From NCBI GenBank assembly GCA_020025615.1, contig JAHHRT010000008.1:1-33173 (forward strand): 33,173 nt of DNA. Direction: 5' to 3'. This document shows, in pieces, positions 7,124-14,812 of the stretch. A model generated the notes under the pieces. That model had not been told where the DNA came from. It worked only from the letters and a program-made list of their open reading frames with translations, and made no database searches. The DNA comes from Oscillospiraceae bacterium. GTDB lineage: Bacteria > Bacillota > Clostridia > Oscillospirales > Oscillospiraceae. The translations under genes and the position numbers were made by a program. Positions within the stretch are counted from its first letter, which is position 1. Each line of letters opens with the position of its first letter.

Positions 7124-7675
7124 ATGATGAAAAAACTGATTGTTCTGTTCCTGGCTGCCCTGCTGCTGGCAGGCTGCGGCGCTGCACCCGCTGCCCCTGA
7201 AACCACCGCAGCTCCCGCCGCTGCGGAAACCACTGCCGCTCCCGAGACCACCGCTGCTGCTGAAACCACCGCTGAGACGGTTGTTGAGACCACCGTTCCC
7301 CTGGAGCCCATTTACGGCGACAAGATTGCAGACGGCACCTACGAAATCACCGTGGATTCCAGCTCTTCCATGTTCAAGATTGTGAAGTGCGTCCTGGTTG
7401 TGGAGAACGGCAAGATGACCGCCACCATGACCATGAGCGGTCAGGGCTACGGCAAGCTCTTTATGGGCACCGGTGAGGCTGCTCTGGCAGCCGGCGAAGA
7501 CCAGTTCATTCCCTTTGTGCTGAATGAAGAGGGCGCCAAGGAGTTCACCGTTCCCGTGGAAGCGCTGGATATGCCCATCGACTGCGCCGCTTGGAGCATC
7601 AAGAAGGAAAAGTGGTACGACCGGGTCCTGGTTTTTGAATCCGCTCAGATGCCCGCAGAGGCTTTGAAGGCTTAA
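7124..7675 (+). CDS. Small lipoprotein with a single beta-rich ligand-type domain (paralogue of the next gene)
   Basis: A 183-residue predicted lipoprotein: MMKKLIVLFLAALLLAGC with lipobox LAGC (Cys18), then an about 45-residue low-complexity Ala/Thr/Glu/Pro linker, then a domain opening KIADGTYEITV. The domain includes VENGKMTATMTMSGQGYGKL and ends WYDRVLVFES. The same framework (IADGTY...GKxTAT-T...) is in the next gene, so the two are paralogues. I recognise this as a domain that accompanies iron/heme/corrinoid ABC transporters in Clostridia but cannot name a family with certainty. It probably binds or passes a ligand to the importer. GGAGG at 7114-7118 supports ATG 7124 (or 7127). The next gene starts 2 nt after the stop, so translation is probably coupled. 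Confidence 0.7.
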   Translation: MMKKLIVLFLAALLLAGCGAAPAAPETTAAPAAAETTAAPETTAAAETTAETVVETTVPLEPIYGDKIADGTYEITVDSSSSMFKIVKCVLVVENGKMTATMTMSGQGYGKLFMGTGEAALAAGEDQFIPFVLNEEGAKEFTVPVEALDMPIDCAAWSIKKEKWYDRVLVFESAQMPAEALKA

Positions 7676-7677
7676 CC

Positions 7678-8058
7678 ATGAAAAAGACCATTGCGCTGTT
7701 GCTGGCGCTCACTTTGCTGCTGGCCCTGACTGCCTGCGGAGGGAAAGAGATTGCCGATGGCACCTATGCCATTGATGCGACCCTCTCCGGCGGCAGCGGC
7801 AAAGCCAAGATTGAATCCGCCTCGGTGGAGATTCGGGACGGAAAGGTCACTGCAACCATTACATGGAGCAGTCCGTTCTATGACTATATGGTGATTGACG
7901 ATGTGCGCTATGAGCCTGTCCAGGAATCCGGCAATGCGGTCTTTGTAATCCCTGCCGTGCTGGACCAGGAGATGGCGGTCAGTGCGGATACCGTTGCCAT
8001 GAGTCAGCCCCATCTCATCGACTATACCTTGTTCCTTGACAGCCGTACCATGAGGTGA
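7678..8058 (+). CDS. Small lipoprotein, compact paralogue of the preceding gene
   Basis: A 126-residue predicted lipoprotein with signal MKKTIALLLALTLLLALTAC (lipobox LTAC, Cys20) and almost no linker. The domain starts EIADGTYAIDATLSGG and contains VEIRDGKVTATITWSSPFYDYMVIDDVRYEP, with aromatic and acidic residues clustered in the middle. It then reads AVSADTVAMSQPHLIDYTLFLDS. It shares the IADGTY / DGKVTATIT framework with the upstream 183-residue lipoprotein but lacks that protein's long spacer. It overlaps the next gene's frame by a few bases and belongs to the same operon. A substrate-handing role to the BtuF-like binding protein is inference. Confidence 0.7.
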   Translation: MKKTIALLLALTLLLALTACGGKEIADGTYAIDATLSGGSGKAKIESASVEIRDGKVTATITWSSPFYDYMVIDDVRYEPVQESGNAVFVIPAVLDQEMAVSADTVAMSQPHLIDYTLFLDSRTMR

Positions 8059-8063
8059 TAGAT

Positions 8064-9197
8064 ATGAAGCGATTCCTTTCCGGGATGCTGTGCATCCTGC
8101 TGATTCTCACCTGTCTGCCCGGCTGTGGACAGGAGACCCAGGAGGGCCTGGGAAACGGCTGGGAGCCCATCGATTCCATGGAGCTTTTGTATGCCCAGTG
8201 CTTTTCGGTGGACTACTATCAGGAGGGATATAAGCTTATCTCCATCCAGGACGGGGGACGCTTTCTGGTGGTTCCCGAGGGAAAGGAGGTCCCCCGGGGC
8301 ATTGCCCGGGATATTGTTCCCCTCTACCAGCCCCTCAACCGAATCTACCTGGCAGCGACTTCGGCAATGTGCCTGTTTGATGCCCTGGAGCGGCTGGATG
8401 CCATTCGGCTGTCCGGCACCCGGCAGGATGGCTGGTATGTGGAAAGTGCTGTCCAGGCCATGGAGCGGGGGGATATCCTCTACGCAGGAAAGTACAATGA
8501 GCCGGATTATGAAATGATTCTGGACAACCACTGTGATTTGGCGGTAGAATCGACCATGATCGGTCACGCCTCTGACGTAAAGGAGAAGCTGGAAACCCTC
8601 AAAATCCCGGTGCTGGTGGATCACTCCAGCACGGAGCCCCACCCCTTGGGACGCACCGAGTGGATTCGGCTCTATGCGGCACTCCTCAATGAGGAGGAGA
8701 AGGCGGAACAGGTCTTCCAGGAGCAGGTGAAGCATCTGACAGATGTTGCGGATGCAGAGCCCACCGGGAAAACCGTGGTGTTCTTCCATATCAGCTCTTC
8801 CGGTTTTGTGGTGACCCGGCGTACCGGGGACTATGTGAGCAAGATGATTGAGCTGGCTGGGGGAAAATACGCCTTTGACAACCTGGGCGACCCGGACAAG
8901 GTAGGCTCCACGGTCACTGTGGAGATGGAGACCTTCTACAATGTCGCCAAGGATGCGGACTATGTGATCTACAACAGCACCATCGGCGGGGAAATCAAGG
9001 ATATGGAAGAATTCCTGGGCCTCAGTGATGTGCTGAAAAATTTCAAGGCGGTCAAAAACGGAAATGTCTGGTGCACCAGCCGGAATATGTTCCAGGAGGC
9101 TATGAAGCTGGGGCAGATGATCGCTGACTTCCATGAGATGCTTACCAGCACCGATCCCAATCTGACCCAACTCACCTATATGTATAAGCTACAGTAA
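8064..9197 (+). CDS. BtuF/FecB-family periplasmic-type binding lipoprotein of a corrinoid or iron-chelate ABC importer
   Basis: A 377-residue lipoprotein. The signal ends at LPGC (Cys21). The mature part fits the two-lobed PF01497 binding protein fold: an N-lobe with YQPLNRIYLAATSAMCLFDALERL and a C-lobe with SKMIELAGGKYAFDNLG. The C-terminus reads VKNGNVWCTSRNMFQEA, matching the V-x-N-G-x-V-W/Y pattern seen late in BtuF/FhuD-type proteins. Start ATG 8064 follows a GAGGTGAT ribosome-binding site and is preferred over the GTG at 8055. The gene stands directly before a FecCD permease and an ATPase. The cobalamin riboswitch upstream makes a corrinoid or a cobalt-tetrapyrrole the most likely ligand; siderophore or heme is the alternative. 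Confidence 0.83.
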   Translation: MKRFLSGMLCILLILTCLPGCGQETQEGLGNGWEPIDSMELLYAQCFSVDYYQEGYKLISIQDGGRFLVVPEGKEVPRGIARDIVPLYQPLNRIYLAATSAMCLFDALERLDAIRLSGTRQDGWYVESAVQAMERGDILYAGKYNEPDYEMILDNHCDLAVESTMIGHASDVKEKLETLKIPVLVDHSSTEPHPLGRTEWIRLYAALLNEEEKAEQVFQEQVKHLTDVADAEPTGKTVVFFHISSSGFVVTRRTGDYVSKMIELAGGKYAFDNLGDPDKVGSTVTVEMETFYNVAKDADYVIYNSTIGGEIKDMEEFLGLSDVLKNFKAVKNGNVWCTSRNMFQEAMKLGQMIADFHEMLTSTDPNLTQLTYMYKLQ

Positions 9198-9206
9198 GAA
9201 AGGCCG

Positions 9207-10313
9207 ATGTGTATGAATCCCGAGGAAAAGAAACTGCACCTCAATGCCGGGACCCGATTTACCGTTGTCATGGCAGTGCTGGCATTGCTGCTGGTCTGGG
9301 GCCTGCTTCTCAATGTGAATATCGGCTCTGTGAAGATTCCGGTGAAGGAGATTCTCACCATGGTCTTTAACAGTGTCCGTTTCGGGGTGTTGAATCTCTT
9401 TGGGGACTACACGCAGGAGCTGGACGAGGTCATCAACGCCACCACCCAAAGCCAGATTATTTTTAGTATTCGGATGCCCCGGATGCTGCTGGCGGCGGTG
9501 CTGGGCGGGGCCTTGTCCGTGTCCGGCTTTTTGCTGCAAACCTTCTTCCGCAACCCCATTGCAGGCCCCTTTGTGCTGGGCATTTCCTCCGGCGCAAAAA
9601 TGGTGGTGGGTGTTGCGCTGATTTTCCTGGCTCCCTATTTCGGCTACATCGGCTCCGGCGTTACCATGCTTGCGGCCTTTGCCGGATCCCTGCTGATTAC
9701 CGGCGTGGTGCTGGCCTTTTCTCAAAAGGTGCACAGTATGTCTATGCTGCTGGTCATCGGCATTATGGTGGGCTATATCTGCACCGCTGTGACGGATTTC
9801 TGCATCACCTTTGCCAACGACCACGATATTCTGAATCTCACCAACTGGTCCCGGGGCACCTTCTCCGGCGCTTCCTGGGAGGATGTGGCGATGGCCTGCT
9901 GGATTGGAATTCCCGGACTTGCGGCTTCCTGGCTGCTTTCCAAGCCTATGGGTGCCTATGCCCTGGGTGAGGCCTACGCAAAAAGCATGGGCATCCGCAT
10001 CAAGCCCTTTCGGCTGCTGCTGATTCTGCTTTCCAGCCTGCTGTCTGCCTGCGTTACGGCTCTGGCCGGCCCCATTTCCTTTGTGGGCATCGCAGTGCCC
10101 CACATTACGAGAAGTATGCTGAAAAGCTCGAAGCCTGCCCTGGTGATTCCGGCGACCTTCCTCTGCGGTGCGGTGAGCTGTGTGTTCTGCGACCTGCTGG
10201 CCCGGACCCTCTTCGCCCCCACGGAGCTGGCAATCGGCACGGTGACTTCCATATTTGGTGCACCGGTGGTCATCTACATGATGATTAAGCGCAGACGGAT
10301 GCAGGAGGGCTGA
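9207..10313 (+). CDS. FecCD/BtuC-family permease of the same ABC importer
   Basis: A protein of 366-368 residues with about ten hydrophobic segments. Family hallmarks are RMPRMLLAAVLGGALSVSGFLLQTFFRNPIAGPFVLGISSGAKM in the first third and ALAGPISFVGIAVPHITR near residue 290. These are the conserved substrate-path and coupling-helix regions of BtuC/FhuB-type permeases. It forms the membrane channel with the adjacent ATPase. Two starts fit: ATG 9207 (3 nt after AAGAAAGG) and ATG 9213 (9 nt after it); 9213 has the better spacing. The gene follows the binding protein by 9 nt and is followed after one base by the ATPase start, an obligate operon arrangement. Confidence 0.88.
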   Translation: MCMNPEEKKLHLNAGTRFTVVMAVLALLLVWGLLLNVNIGSVKIPVKEILTMVFNSVRFGVLNLFGDYTQELDEVINATTQSQIIFSIRMPRMLLAAVLGGALSVSGFLLQTFFRNPIAGPFVLGISSGAKMVVGVALIFLAPYFGYIGSGVTMLAAFAGSLLITGVVLAFSQKVHSMSMLLVIGIMVGYICTAVTDFCITFANDHDILNLTNWSRGTFSGASWEDVAMACWIGIPGLAASWLLSKPMGAYALGEAYAKSMGIRIKPFRLLLILLSSLLSACVTALAGPISFVGIAVPHITRSMLKSSKPALVIPATFLCGAVSCVFCDLLARTLFAPTELAIGTVTSIFGAPVVIYMMIKRRRMQEG

Positions 10314-10314
10314 G

Positions 10315-11427
10315 ATGAACAGCTATTTTGAAACCCACGATCTGGCGGTGGGCTACCACGGCAGGATTCTGATTCACGACATCAATGTAGAGATTGAAAA
10401 GGGTAAGATTCTGACCCTCATCGGCCCCAACGGCGCAGGAAAATCCACCATCCTCAAATCCATTACCAAGCAGCTGTCCACCATTGCGGGCACCGTCTGT
10501 ATCGACAGCCAGGAGATTGGCAAGTGGTCCGTGAAGGAAATGGCCCGGCAGGTGGCGGTGGTGCTCACTGAGCGCATCCGCCCGGAGCTGATGACCTGCG
10601 CCGAGGTGGTGGCAATGGGCCGCTACCCCTACACCAATATGCTGGGCCGTCTGACCCACAAGGACGAGGAAGCGGTTCGGGAGGCTCTGGAACGGGTTCA
10701 CGGTACGGATTTGGCAGACCAGGATTTTATGACCCTATCCGATGGACAGAAGCAGCGGATTATGCTGGCCCGGGCAATCTGCCAGGAGCCGGAGGTCATG
10801 ATTCTGGACGAACCCACGGCGTACCTGGATATTCGCCATAAGATTGAGCTGCTGGATATTCTGCGGCAGATGGCAAAGGAAAAGAAGATTACGGTGATTA
10901 TGTCTCTCCATGAAATCGACCTTGCCACCAAGATTTCCGATTATCTGCTGTGCGTCAAGGGGGAGACCATTGCGGCCTTTGGCCCCCCGGAAGAAATTCT
11001 CCGGGAGGATACCATTGCAAAGCTCTATGACCTGGAAAAGGGCTCTTACAATCTGCTCTTTGGCAGTGTGGAGCTGGCCCGGCCCAAGGGAAAACCCAAT
11101 ACCTTTGTGGTGGCGGGTGGCGGCTTCGGAATTCCCTGCTACCGGGCTTTGCAGAGAAAGGACGTGCCCTTTGCCACAGGGGTGCTCTACGAAAACGACG
11201 TGGATTTCCATGTAGCCAAGGAGCTGGGAAGCCTGGTGGTATCGGCTCCGGCCTTCGAGTCCATGGCGGAGGAGAAGTTCCGGGAAGCGGCAGAGCTTCT
11301 GCTCACCTGCACCCAGGTGATTGATGCGGGAACGCCTGTTGGAACCCTGAACGGCTTCAACGGTCGGCTTCTGGAGCTTGCCCGAAACCACAAAATTCCC
11401 ATTGTCAGCGGGAAAACAATTTTATAA
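10315..11427 (+). CDS. ABC importer ATPase (BtuD/FecE type) with an additional C-terminal domain
   Basis: A 370-residue protein. Residues 1-255 are a standard ATPase: Walker A GPNGAGKST (37-45), signature LSDGQKQR (141-148, with Asp for the usual first Gly), Walker B ILDEPT (163-168) and a switch His in SLHEID. FecE/BtuD proteins usually end near here. This one continues for about 110 residues from residue 262, beginning TFVVAGGGFGIPCYRALQ, a glycine-rich nucleotide-binding-like turn, and ending IPIVSGKTIL. The extension's function is unknown; it may sense or bind the cargo or a cofactor. The stop is followed by the operon terminator. Confidence 0.87.
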   Translation: MNSYFETHDLAVGYHGRILIHDINVEIEKGKILTLIGPNGAGKSTILKSITKQLSTIAGTVCIDSQEIGKWSVKEMARQVAVVLTERIRPELMTCAEVVAMGRYPYTNMLGRLTHKDEEAVREALERVHGTDLADQDFMTLSDGQKQRIMLARAICQEPEVMILDEPTAYLDIRHKIELLDILRQMAKEKKITVIMSLHEIDLATKISDYLLCVKGETIAAFGPPEEILREDTIAKLYDLEKGSYNLLFGSVELARPKGKPNTFVVAGGGFGIPCYRALQRKDVPFATGVLYENDVDFHVAKELGSLVVSAPAFESMAEEKFREAAELLLTCTQVIDAGTPVGTLNGFNGRLLELARNHKIPIVSGKTIL

Positions 11428-11434
11428 ACGCAGC

Positions 11435-11467
11435 CACGCGGACCAAACCGGTCCGCGTGATTTTTTT
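11435..11467 (+). terminator. Terminator of the cobalamin-riboswitch operon
   Basis: A perfect 10-bp stem CACGCGGACC (11435-11444) / GGTCCGCGTG (11450-11459), loop AAACC, then a run of seven T (11461-11467). Confidence 0.93.
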
Positions 11468-11585
11468 ACGCAAAATCCCCGGTGGTGGCAGGGGGGTTCC
11501 AGGGAAGACAGGACTATTTTGCGGGGATGCAGAGGGAAAATGGCTGCTTTTGGAAGAACCGGGAAATGGCTGTTAGGTGACATAA

Positions 11586-11634
11586 TCACAATATATTGTG
11601 CAATAGAACGACTTAAAAATACTATATGTTGTGT
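11586..11634 (+). promoter_or_regulatory. Pair of NrdR boxes
   Basis: Box 1, TCACAATATATTGTGC (11586-11601), and box 2, ATACTATATGTTGTGT (11619-11634), both match the NrdR consensus acaCwAtATaTwGtgt. Their starts are 33 bp apart, about three helical turns, the usual arrangement for cooperative NrdR binding. They lie just upstream of the nrdG promoter, so NrdR should repress nrdGD when dATP is abundant. Bases 11468-11580 show no gene or other clear signal. Confidence 0.85.
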
Positions 11635-11641
11635 ACGGGGA

Positions 11642-11670
11642 TTGACTTTCTGAAAAATTCCCGCTATACT
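11642..11670 (+). promoter_or_regulatory. Promoter of nrdG-nrdD
   Basis: -35 TTGACT (11642-11647), 17-bp spacer, -10 TATACT (11665-11670), with the start codon about 33 nt after the -10. NrdR box 2 ends 8 bp before the -35. Confidence 0.82.
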
Positions 11671-11702
11671 GGTATCCAGAACGCAAGCAGGAGGGAAATG
11701 AT

Positions 11703-12392
11703 ATGAATATTGGCGGACTGCAAAAAATGACACTGCTGGATTACCCGGGAAAGGTAGCCTGTACGGTGTTTTTAACTGGGTGCAACCTGCGCTGCCCCTT
11801 CTGCCACAACGCCGGGCTGGTGCTTCCGGAGCAGCAGACCCCGGGGATGACAAGCGAGGCACTGCTGGACTTCTTAGCGGAGAGACGGGGAAAGCTGGAC
11901 GGGGTGTGCATCACCGGCGGTGAGCCCACCATCCACAAGGACCTGCCCCAGCTGATTGGGGAGATTCGGAAGCTGGGGTTCTCGGTGAAGCTGGATACCA
12001 ACGGCACAAACCCCCAGATGCTGGCCTCTCTTCTGGAGGCAGGGCTTCTGGACTATGTGGCGATGGACATCAAAAACAGCCCCCGGCGGTATGCGGAGAC
12101 CTGCGGCGGGGTGGATGTTTTGAAGGCTGTGGAGAGCAGCAAGGATTTACTGCTCCGGGGAACTGTGGACTATGAATTCCGCACAACCCTCTGCAAACCC
12201 TTCCACGATCCCCGGGGAATCCGGGAGCTTGCCCAGTGGATTGCCGGAGCCAAACGGTATTTTCTGCAGGGCTTTGTGGATTCCGGGAACCTGGTAGGGG
12301 AGGGAGCGGAACCGCTCAGCGGGGAAGAAATGCAGGCTCTGGCCTATGTGGCCCAGGTGTTTGTCCCCAACACCCAGCTCCGTGGCCTGTAA
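11703..12392 (+). CDS. nrdG: Anaerobic ribonucleoside-triphosphate reductase activating protein (radical SAM)
   Basis: A 229-residue radical SAM enzyme that installs the glycyl radical on NrdD. The [4Fe-4S] cluster motif is C-N-L-R-C-P-F-C near residues 27-34, followed by the SAM-binding GGEP motif (ITGGEPTIH). The opening MNIGGLQKMTLLDYPGKVAC is typical of the longer, about 230-residue NrdG subtype rather than the about 155-residue E. coli form. A GGAGGG ribosome-binding site lies about 8 nt before ATG 11703. nrdD follows after 23 nt with its own strong ribosome-binding site, and both sit behind the NrdR boxes. The order nrdG-nrdD is the reverse of E. coli. Confidence 0.93.
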   Translation: MNIGGLQKMTLLDYPGKVACTVFLTGCNLRCPFCHNAGLVLPEQQTPGMTSEALLDFLAERRGKLDGVCITGGEPTIHKDLPQLIGEIRKLGFSVKLDTNGTNPQMLASLLEAGLLDYVAMDIKNSPRRYAETCGGVDVLKAVESSKDLLLRGTVDYEFRTTLCKPFHDPRGIRELAQWIAGAKRYFLQGFVDSGNLVGEGAEPLSGEEMQALAYVAQVFVPNTQLRGL

Positions 12393-12415
12393 CAAGCATA
12401 AAGGAGAGGATTGCC

Positions 12416-14770
12416 ATGTATCAAGTAACCAAACGGGACGGGCGAACCGTGGATTTTAACCTGAACCGAATCGCCAACGCCATTACGAAGGCCTTTGATG
12501 CGACGGAAATGCCCTATACACCGGATATGATTAACCTGCTTTCCTTGCAGGTGACGGCGGATTATGCCGGCAAGGTGAAGGACAATGCCATTTCTGTGGA
12601 GACCATTCAGGACAGTGTGGAGAAGGTGCTCCAGCGGGCGGGGTATGCGGATGTTGCCAAGGCCTACATCCTCTACCGCAAGAACCGGGAGAAGCTGCGG
12701 ACCATGAATTCCACCATCCTGGACTATAAGCGCCTGGTGGACGGCTACCTGAAAGTTTCCGACTGGCGGGTGAAGGAAAACTCCACGGTGACCTACTCCG
12801 TAGGCGGCCTGATTCTCTCCAACTCCGGAGCCATCACCGCCAACTATTGGCTCAGCGAAATCTATGACGAGGAAATCGCCAATGCCCACCGCAATGCGGA
12901 TATCCACATCCATGACCTGTCCATGCTCACCGGCTACTGCGCCGGATGGAGCCTCAAGCAGCTGATTCAGGAGGGCCTGGGCGGTGTGCCGGGGAAGATC
13001 ACCTCTGCTCCCGCCAAGCACCTGGCAAGCCTCTGCAATCAGATGGTGAACTTCCTGGGAATTATGCAGAATGAGTGGGCCGGTGCCCAGGCCTTTTCCA
13101 GCTTTGACACCTATCTGGCCCCCTTTGTCCGCACGGACAATCTGAGCTATAACGAGGTCAAGCACTGCATTGAGAGCTTTATCTACGGTGTGAACACCCC
13201 CAGCCGCTGGGGCACCCAGGCACCCTTCTCCAACATCACCCTGGATTGGACGGTTCCTGCCGACCTGGCGGACCAGCCCTGCATCGTGGGCGGCAAGCCC
13301 CAGGACTTCACCTATGGGGACTGCAAAAAGGAGATGGACATGATCAACCGGGCCTTCATCGAGGTCATGATTGAGGGCGACGCCAACGGCAGAGGCTTCC
13401 AGTATCCCATCCCCACCTATTCCATCACCCGGGACTTTGATTGGAGCGAGACGGAGAACAACAAGCTCCTCTTTGAGATGACCGCAAAGTACGGCACGCC
13501 CTATTTCTCCAACTACATCAACTCGGATATGGAGCCCTCCGATGTGCGCAGTATGTGCTGCCGTCTGCGGCTGGATCTGCGGGAGCTGCGGAAAAAGAGC
13601 GGCGGCTTCTTCGGAAGCGGCGAGTCTACCGGCTCCATCGGCGTGGTTACCATCAACCTGCCCCGGATTGCCTACCTGTCCAAGGACGAGGACGAGTTTT
13701 TCCAGCGGCTCAACCACATGATGGACATTGCGGCCCGGAGCCTGAAAATCAAGCGGGAAACCGTGAGTAAGTTCCTGGCGGAGGGGCTGTATCCCTACAC
13801 CAAGCGCTACCTGGGCAATTTCGACTCCCACTTCTCCACCATCGGCCTTATCGGTATGAACGAAGCAGGTCTGAACGCCCGGTGGCTGAAAAAGGACCTC
13901 ACCCATCGGGAGACCCAGGACTTTGCCGTCCGGGTGCTCAACGGGATGCGGGAGCGGCTTTCCGACTATCAGGAGCAGTACGGCGACCTGTACAATCTGG
14001 AGGCCACCCCTGCGGAGTCCACCACCTACCGTCTGGCAAAGCACGACAAGGCCCAGTATCCCGACATCATCACCGCCAACGAAAACGGAACTCCCTACTA
14101 CACCAACTCTTCCCACCTGCCTGTGGGCTATACCGAGGACGTATTTGCAGCTCTGGACATCCAGGATAAGCTGCAGCCCCTGTACACCAGCGGCACGGTG
14201 TTCCACACCTTCCTGGGAGAGAAGCTTCCCGACTGGAAGGCAGCGGCGGCCCTGGTGCGGAAAATCGCAGAGAACTATCAGCTTCCCTACTACACTCTGT
14301 CGCCCACCTATTCTGTCTGTGCGGACCACGGCTACCTCACCGGAGAGCAATATACCTGCCCCATCTGCGGACGGAAAACCGAGGTCTACAGCCGGATTAC
14401 CGGCTACTACCGTCCTGTCCAGAACTGGAACGACGGCAAAATCCAGGAGTTCCACGACCGGAAGAACTACAGCTCCCAGGTGGACTATGTGCCCCAGACC
14501 CAGCAGGTCCAGGCGTCTCAGGCCCCTGCGGCCCAGGGAGAGCGGTTCCTGTTTGTCACCAAGACCTGCCCCAACTGCCGGGCCATCAAGCCCCAGCTGG
14601 ACAAGGCGGGGATTGCCTACACCTTGATGGATGTGGAGGAGCACATGGAGCAGGCGCGGAGCTTGCAGCTTCATCAGGCCCCCAGCCTGGTGGTGGTCAA
14701 CGGCGATGAAACCCAGGTCTATGCCGGAGTCAGCGCCATTCGGGGCTACATGAAGCAGCTGGAAGCCTGA
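12416..14770 (+). CDS. nrdD: Anaerobic (class III) ribonucleoside-triphosphate reductase with fused C-terminal redoxin domain
   Basis: A 784-residue enzyme that reduces NTPs to dNTPs by a glycyl-radical mechanism. Residues 1-90 are an ATP-cone (VTKRDGRTVDFNLNRIANAI). The catalytic barrel follows, with MCCRLRLDLRELRKKSGG and the TGSIGVVTINLPRIAYL strand. The radical glycine is Gly663 in RITGYYRPVQ, just after a zinc-type cysteine cluster (CADHGYL...CPICGRK). A linker rich in Gln/Ala leads to a C-terminal about 80-residue glutaredoxin/NrdH-like domain with the dithiol CPNC (Cys718/Cys721). This fusion suggests a built-in dithiol reductant in place of formate, as in thioredoxin- or NrdH-dependent NrdD subtypes. 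ATG 12416 follows AAGGAGAGG; the frame is open further upstream, but there it overlaps nrdG. Confidence 0.94.
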   Translation: MYQVTKRDGRTVDFNLNRIANAITKAFDATEMPYTPDMINLLSLQVTADYAGKVKDNAISVETIQDSVEKVLQRAGYADVAKAYILYRKNREKLRTMNSTILDYKRLVDGYLKVSDWRVKENSTVTYSVGGLILSNSGAITANYWLSEIYDEEIANAHRNADIHIHDLSMLTGYCAGWSLKQLIQEGLGGVPGKITSAPAKHLASLCNQMVNFLGIMQNEWAGAQAFSSFDTYLAPFVRTDNLSYNEVKHCIESFIYGVNTPSRWGTQAPFSNITLDWTVPADLADQPCIVGGKPQDFTYGDCKKEMDMINRAFIEVMIEGDANGRGFQYPIPTYSITRDFDWSETENNKLLFEMTAKYGTPYFSNYINSDMEPSDVRSMCCRLRLDLRELRKKSGGFFGSGESTGSIGVVTINLPRIAYLSKDEDEFFQRLNHMMDIAARSLKIKRETVSKFLAEGLYPYTKRYLGNFDSHFSTIGLIGMNEAGLNARWLKKDLTHRETQDFAVRVLNGMRERLSDYQEQYGDLYNLEATPAESTTYRLAKHDKAQYPDIITANENGTPYYTNSSHLPVGYTEDVFAALDIQDKLQPLYTSGTVFHTFLGEKLPDWKAAAALVRKIAENYQLPYYTLSPTYSVCADHGYLTGEQYTCPICGRKTEVYSRITGYYRPVQNWNDGKIQEFHDRKNYSSQVDYVPQTQQVQASQAPAAQGERFLFVTKTCPNCRAIKPQLDKAGIAYTLMDVEEHMEQARSLQLHQAPSLVVVNGDETQVYAGVSAIRGYMKQLEA

Positions 14771-14812
14771 ACGTATTTTTGAAATCAATTTCTGTGAAAA
14801 GGAGAGCATGCT

